Part shown: positions 58,146 to 64,000 of the stretch, one piece after another | Layout of the letters: the number at the start of each line of letters is the position of its first letter | Numbering within the stretch: the first letter of the stretch is position 1 | NCBI RefSeq assembly: GCF_023278565.1 | Contig: NC_064675.1 | Span: forward strand, 372,001 to 436,000 | DNA: 64,000 nt | Direction: 5' to 3' | Source: Colletotrichum lupini | Lineage: Eukaryota; Ascomycota; Sordariomycetes; Glomerellales; Glomerellaceae | Translations under genes and position numbers: made by a program | Notes under the pieces: generated by a model | The model's input: the letters and a program-made list of their open reading frames with translations, nothing else | Told to the model about the DNA's origin: nothing | Database searches by the model: none

Positions 58146-58925
58146 GTCATATCCTCTTCTTCATCTTTCTAGACTCAGGGGTCTTTTCGCCATCTTTTCC
58201 CTGCAGATCTGAACTCCAACTTGGTCCATATGCAAGTGTATGATGTTAACATCGAACAGATGGGTGATTTATGGCAAAAAGCCATTGTAAAAGGCTTAGG
58301 GATTGAAAATGCTGTCGGGATTTCATTTCAGATCTAGGGCTGTTCTTTCAAAGTACGTATGAACAATCACAATTGATAGTGGTTTCGTGCTCGATCCCTA
58401 CAAGACTTCGTGAATGGTGTATTAGTTGCCGTATATCACCGTCAGGACCAAGTTTTCATTTGACATGAACCAGAAAGAAGGCGCTAAATCATCGAACACC
58501 TATAATTCAAATTGAAAGTGCAATTTGAACCCGGTCGGATATGCAAGTCAGACTAGCGCCAAGCGCTGTTGCTCCGATTTCTCAAGGCATCGCGGCATCG
58601 ATTCGGGATCAGGCTACCAACCATTTATCCGTGATGCAATGCAGCCCACAGGCCAACAACTCAACCAATGAAGTGAAGCCGCAAATGCAGGCCTCGGAGT
58701 GCGACATAGGTAAGACACGACCCATGGGCTTGCAGCTTAATTTGGCAGCTGAGAGCATGGTGTCTAAAGAGAGAGCCTGATCAAAATTCGACGAGAGCCT
58801 TATTCCCTGCTCTCCCCAACGATCTGCTTCTGTCCCTCTTTTCCCTTCATCATTTTGTCGATTTTGCTGTCATGTAGATCTCGAAACGGTATGGAAGGGA
58901 TGAGCACTCCTTCAAATCAACGAAC
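58146..58925. other. Intergenic region upstream of the membrane protein gene
   Basis: A 79-codon frame at 58541-58780 is the only notable one and lacks a recognisable family; it may be an upstream open frame or chance. Otherwise promoter and terminator space between two same-strand genes. Confidence 0.4.
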
Positions 58926-61539
58926 ATGGCTGTATTCGATGCAGACCCAGAGGGGTGCGCAATCATTCCACTACTTGCTGATTACCGTATTTTCCACTGA
59001 ACTAATTCTTTCTAGAATCGCACCAGTTGTGCGACCAGCCGCTGTGCTCGACGATCAAAATGAAACACCGATCGAGTCATCTACGACGACCGCAACATTG
59101 CCTGAGATAGCTCCGAACCAGACCGCACATGAGATTGACCGCCGCGATGCGGACCCTGTAGTCCCAGAGCAAAGAGCCGAAAGTTTTCAAGCCCAGCAGT
59201 TTGCAGACAAAACCACCTTGTCAGGGTGGTTTCCCCAAATAAGAAGTGACGAAAATAGCAGTTGGCGCATATGGTTTTCACGAAGAAGTCGTGCTCTCAT
59301 GGTCCAGATTGGGATTATCGGCTTCATCCTGATGACAAATCTCGGTGTGACTATTTTTGCTGTCAAAAGCTACGGAAGCCGCAATGGTGTCGGGTTGATA
59401 TACGAAGGCGACTGCTCAACCGTGAAAAGGCTTGACCAATGGTTGCATTTGCGCATCAATTTGTTGGGAACAGGCATGCTGTCGGCTTCAAATTATTGCA
59501 TGCAACTGCAGGCTGCGCCAACACGCGAGAACGTGAATGCTGCTCATGCGAAACACAAGTGGCTGGACATTGGCATTCCTAGCCTTCGAAATCTAAAATA
59601 TCTCAGCATGTGGAGGCGATGTTCGTGGGCATTGTTGGCCTTGACCTCTATTCCTATTCATCTCATGTAAGAAAGCTCCAGTGCCTTTGCTTTTCGAGAC
59701 ATTCAGTCATCCGCTCACACCTGCAACGTGAAGATACAACTCGGCTGTGTTCCAGTCACTTTCATCTCACAATTACACCGTTGTCGTTGTCAAAGATTCC
59801 TTTTTGAACAATGCTTCATGGACCTTGGAAACAGCAGAGGACAATCGAGCCGGCGACTACGGCTGGGAAGACACCCGAGTCAACCCCTCAAACCTAGACT
59901 ACGAAGAAGTAGTAAGAGCCATACAGAGGAATGCATCCATCTATGAAGAACGCAACATTTCAGCATGTTTCGACTTGTATGACGACTACTTCAATCCCCA
60001 AGGAAACGCGATCATTCTAGTCAAGAATGAAACTTTACAGAGCCCGCCAGAGGACAGTCTGCTCATGTATGTTTCCATCGTCCCTCGTTCAGACGACTGG
60101 TCCAAGAACATGTGGGCTCTAGGTAATGGCACTGGTCACTTTGCAGCTTTGTCACCACCAAAACCCGTGACTAAATGGTTCCTTGGGCCTCCATATTACG
60201 AGGTGTCACGATGTATCGTTCAGCCGCCAGAAGGGCTCAGCGCAAACTGTCGATTCGAATATTCGCCTCCCATCATGTTCACTATTTGCATCATGAACAT
60301 GATTAAAGCGGCCATCATGCTATCAATATGGGCTCTGAGGAGATGGCAGAATCCCAGAAAGGAAAATCAGGCGAAGGAGGTCTTATACACCTTGGGCGAT
60401 GCCATAGCCTCTTTCATGCGGGAACCATGCAAGCAAACTGTCGATATGGGACTTGCGACAAAGTACGACTTCTTGACTACACGAACTTTGCGCAACCGTT
60501 TTATTAGATCTTCCCCAACGATATTCCAAAAAAGACCTCAGCCGCGGGCTTTTGAAAAGAACCCAAAGCAGTGGAGATCCTCTGCAAGCCTAAGACGTTG
60601 GGTCATCATGCTGGCCATGTAGGAACACTGAATTTTTGCTTTCTGATACTGAATTCACTGACTTGCTTTTCCTCAGGTGTCTTCTTGTAATCATAATCGC
60701 AGCTGTACTTTTGACAATGTCATTCGTAAGCCTAAGACAAAGAGGTTTCGGTGTAAAGATACCACAGCTGTGGAAGCTAGGCTTTGGAGCCTTGACGCCT
60801 TACACCTACTTGGTGATTAATATGCCTCGTACAGACCCAGGAGGGTTGATAGCTAATGTGCTATTGGCCAACTTGCCTCAACTCGTCCTGTCGATCTTGT
60901 ACATCGTCTACAATACTATGCTGAGCACCTTTTTAGTCCAAAGGGAGTTCAGTCGCATGTGGGATCCGGGCAATAGGAAGCCGTTGAGAGTTTCCGAACC
61001 AATAGGGATCCAACGATCAAGTTACTTCATTTCCCTGCCCTTGAGATATGGGATTCCGCTTTATGCTAGCTCGGGCATCATGCATTGGCTGGTGTCACAG
61101 AGCCTTTTCTTGGCACGAATTCGAGCCATAACCACAGACGGGAGTGACGATGATGTCAACTCTTTCTCGACATGTGGCTATAGTCCTATAGCTGTGTTTG
61201 TCAGTAAGTCGACCTCCATTGCCATTCATTACTCTCGAATGTGCCTGTGGTTTCTGACCTAGAGGCTTAGCATTGCTTGCGGGGCTCCTTCTCGTCATCA
61301 TTATCATCGGTATGGGGCTGCGACGCTATGATGGCACAATGCCAATGGTGTCGACCAATAGTCTGGCAATAAGTGCTGCTTGTCACGTCCTGCGGGAAGA
61401 TCAGGATGGCGGCTATCTGCTACCTATTCAGTGGGGAGTTCTCAGTATGACTGGGGGCGTTGGGAAGTGTGCTTTCACTACAGCGGCGGTCAACACGGTC
61501 AAGCTCCCAGAGAAAGGCCCAGATCGAGTCTACAAGTGA
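58926..61539 (+). CDS. DUF6536-type multi-pass membrane protein
   Basis: Five exons (58926-58954, 59016-59666, 59734-60618, 60677-61203, 61265-61539), all GT-AG, giving 788 aa. A soluble Ser/Thr-rich N terminus is followed by SGWFPQIRS and a transmembrane helix LMVQIGIIGFILMTNLGVTI. The DUF6536 signature follows: YEGDCSTVKRLDQWLHLRIN, then LGTGMLSASNYCMQLQAAPT, HKWLDIGIPSLRNLKYLS and HLIYNSAVFQSL, the last rebuilt by the second splice. Further helices are at IMFTICIMNMIKAAIMLSIW, CLLVIIIAAVLLTMSFV, LPQLVLSILYIVYNTM and ALLAGLLLVIIIIGMGLRR. Function of the family is unknown. The start at 58926 was chosen because it is the ATG whose splice keeps frame (MAVFDADPEG joins IAPVVRP). Such genes are common in plant-associated fungi. 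No link to the metabolite cluster is evident. Confidence 0.87.
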
Positions 61540-64000
61540 TGGTGTGAGGGTCTTGAGGGCCCTGACTGATCAACTAATAAGCCCCGAATGCGAAGTCAGG
61601 GTCCAGGCCTTGAACCCAAATCAAGCTTGTTCTCGATGGGCTGGACTTCACATAATGTAATTTCAAGCTTTAATCAACACCACACTGCCTGAATTTCATA
61701 CCATTAAGTTCAGCGTGGGCGAACTGTGGTTCAGGCCAGGGGCAAAAAAAAAACAGCATTGCATATCCAACCCAAAGTCACTACTCAATCCCCGTGTCGG
61801 AAAGCTGCAAATGTAACCTAGAGTGTAACCAAACTAATACGGAGCATTTAATGAGACAGTTGGCGCATTCAGGGGCTCTAAAGGAGATTGATGATCATAC
61901 GTCGGGATTCCTCACTCAGGTCAGCTACCAATGGCTGGCGTGTACATCTTGGACGACGTGTAAGTGATGTCGTCGGATGATCTCACACTGCCATACTCGG
62001 AGACAAGTTGGGTGAATCATCAACCTACGGGATTCTGCATTCGGTCCGTGCTTAGTTGTTCAGTCATATCCATGCCCGCCGCATTGCAAGGCGGAGTCTA
62101 GCTTCAAGTAGCTCTGCTGACACATCGACACTCAGCACAACGAGACTTTATCTGATGAATGGACGAATTTCTCAACAGATGAGGTCCCGCATGAAATATC
62201 TGGCAAACTTTCTCCGATGGGATCGCGAAAGTTTGGGCCGGTGGCGTGCTCACGTGCTTAAATCCTAAGCTGCAGACTCCACACCAGCCGAACGCGATGA
62301 CCAAAGGACCATGACCTCAGCGTGAACTATCGAGGCCTGGATCTCGTGTGGGTTTCTGATGCTGTACGAGGACGAGGGCTGGAAAACTCACATGGTGAGG
62401 TTGAGCAACAGGGCCTCCCGTGGTATTCACCGACATGTGCCCAGCTCGTAGGATGCCATCCAGCCGCAACGGGGCTGGGCTGGCATAGTTGGTCACGACC
62501 TCATTCTTCCCACATTGCCGCCTCATGCTGCTCGGTCTCGCTTCCTTCCTCTACTGCACTGCCTCGGATGATGAGTCCTACATGAACCTCAATCTCGGTG
62601 TCGAGTGTAATCTCTCATACGGAAATGGATTCTGGAGTGCTGGTAGCGCTTGCTGACAACCGAAGTTGCCGGTTGATAGAAAGAGTCTTTCGGGTAATGC
62701 AGATCATGGTGTTGACGTCTGCCAAGTCAACTCAAAGTTGACATTCTTGCCTTTGTTTATAGGTGTGGAGGGGCTCGGTGACATTTTGCAGAGCAGTTCG
62801 GAGGTCCGAGCCAACTCAATTAGACTGTGAACAGTTTACGCGGCCACCAGTTGAGCTTCGGGACATGAAACAAGCGGGTAGGAATCACGATGTATGTTGA
62901 GTGGAGAGCCATTCAACTACTGCGAATCAAGAAAGTTCATGTGGTTTATGCCGCCTACCTACCTCATGGTGTGACTAAGACCTATCGAAATGATCATCGA
63001 CTTACGAAGCTGCCGGAGGGCGAACCTGCGGCAAAATTTGGTCCCCTCAATTGGCCTGCTTCAGCCTCTCTTGACGATAGTAAGCGGCCTACTCCGCATC
63101 TAGACCTGATTAATCGGCATGAAACCGAGCTCTAGCTTTCGGATCCTGAAAATTGGATTGCAAGCGACCCATTGCGAGGGGCCTAGCCTACCGAAAGATC
63201 ATTTGAGCACTGGATGCTTTACTGTAGATACCTAGAGAGGGCCATACCATGGATTTGAAGACTTGCTAGCTTTTACAGAGCTTTGAACGTACGAGGTGTT
63301 CGCTGCTCTTGGGCGGTTCTATGAAAGGCACAAAGGAAGCTTCGGATACTAAATCCCCCTGATTGTCTCTCGGACGTTTGCTTTATGAAGCGCTGTCAAC
63401 CAAACTGTCAAAAAGCACTGATGCAAATCCTACACTTGGTTCTTGCACCACTGTTCATCTGGATGAAAGCTGATTCCGCGGGTGTCTCACGCCAAGTTTA
63501 TCAGCGGCTGCAAACCGTGGACGATAACTTGTCTTCCCCTCACATCCGAATGTTCCCCCTACCTTAGATCGGATGGCTGAAGTTGGTGGTCGGCTCTGCT
63601 TAGCTATGCACGCAGATAACTCTAATCTTCGGATCTCTTACTCAGAGACTTTTTCTTTGCGTGATTTAAGCCTTTGCAGATCATAGTTTCCTTCCATGGA
63701 TAGCCTTGGGAAGGGATTGACTTTTGGTACTGAGCGGCTGACTAGACTATCACCACACCTCGCGTTGTCGTCCGCATCTCGCGTTGCCGTATTTGCAACT
63801 CACAAGGTGCAAGTTATTCCCGAAGCCGAGTTCAGCTGGGCGCAACTCAGCCGCGGATTACTATGGACAGGAAGTAACTTGGAGACATCGTTCTTATTTT
63901 ACGCCAACGGCAATTCTCATTCATCTCGAGTATAAGTACGTTGTTCTCGGTTCACCTTGATTGTTTATTCTTCATCGCATCCTCACCTTTAGTGGATTGA
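61540..64000. other. 2.46 kb without a recognisable gene
   Basis: Base composition is like genic DNA, with no RIP signature and no LTR. All frames are below about 90 codons (62322-62585, 62890-63135 and 63696-63935 are the longest), and none shows a family motif. It may be a decayed gene, a multi-exon gene I could not assemble, or long intergenic space reaching past the window edge. Confidence 0.4.

Overview
The window looks like a nuclear segment of a filamentous ascomycete (Pezizomycotina). Genes have short GT-AG introns (about 47-89 nt), and fungal specialised-metabolism enzyme families sit close together. The repeats carry a very strong repeat-induced point mutation (RIP) signature: inside them CpA/TpG dinucleotides are almost absent while CpG survives, and reading frames are full of TAA/TAG. 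I cannot name the species.

Layout. (1) 1-1739: a metallo-beta-lactamase-fold hydrolase (minus strand, running off the left edge) and the 3' piece of a BBE-type FAD oxidase. (2) 1740-9248: a solo LTR and a full-length Ty1/Copia element (copy A), both inserted in that FAD oxidase gene. (3) 9249-12315: the 5' piece of the FAD oxidase and a dienelactone hydrolase gene cut off by the next repeat. (4) 12316-19742: Copia copy B, with no target-site duplication, joining the broken dienelactone hydrolase to the 3' part of another metallo-beta-lactamase gene. (5) 19743-31794: a compact cluster of intact enzyme genes: two beta-hydroxyacid dehydrogenases, a carboxymuconolactone-decarboxylase-family protein, a cytochrome P450, a short-chain dehydrogenase, an NmrA-like NAD(P)-binding protein, an alpha/beta hydrolase, and the start of a second P450. 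(6) 31833-52606: a three-level nest, Copia C (minus) containing Copia D (plus) containing a chromodomain Ty3/Gypsy element E, all inside one intron of the second P450. (7) 52641-61539: the rest of that P450, a GH75 chitosanase, a LaeA-like methyltransferase and a DUF6536-type membrane protein. (8) 61540-64000: no recognisable gene.

How the genes may work together (inference). The set of ring/lactone hydrolases, carboxymuconolactone decarboxylase, hydroxyacid dehydrogenases, P450s and redox enzymes, with no polyketide or peptide synthase visible, suggests a catabolic or detoxification cluster for an aromatic or lactone compound, or the tailoring half of a larger metabolite cluster. Most of the promoters share a G-rich motif close to ATGYGGGGTAA, which suggests one common regulator. 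The cluster is being eroded by transposons: three of its genes are broken, and the second P450 survives only as exons around a 20.8-kb transposon-filled intron, with one in-frame stop.
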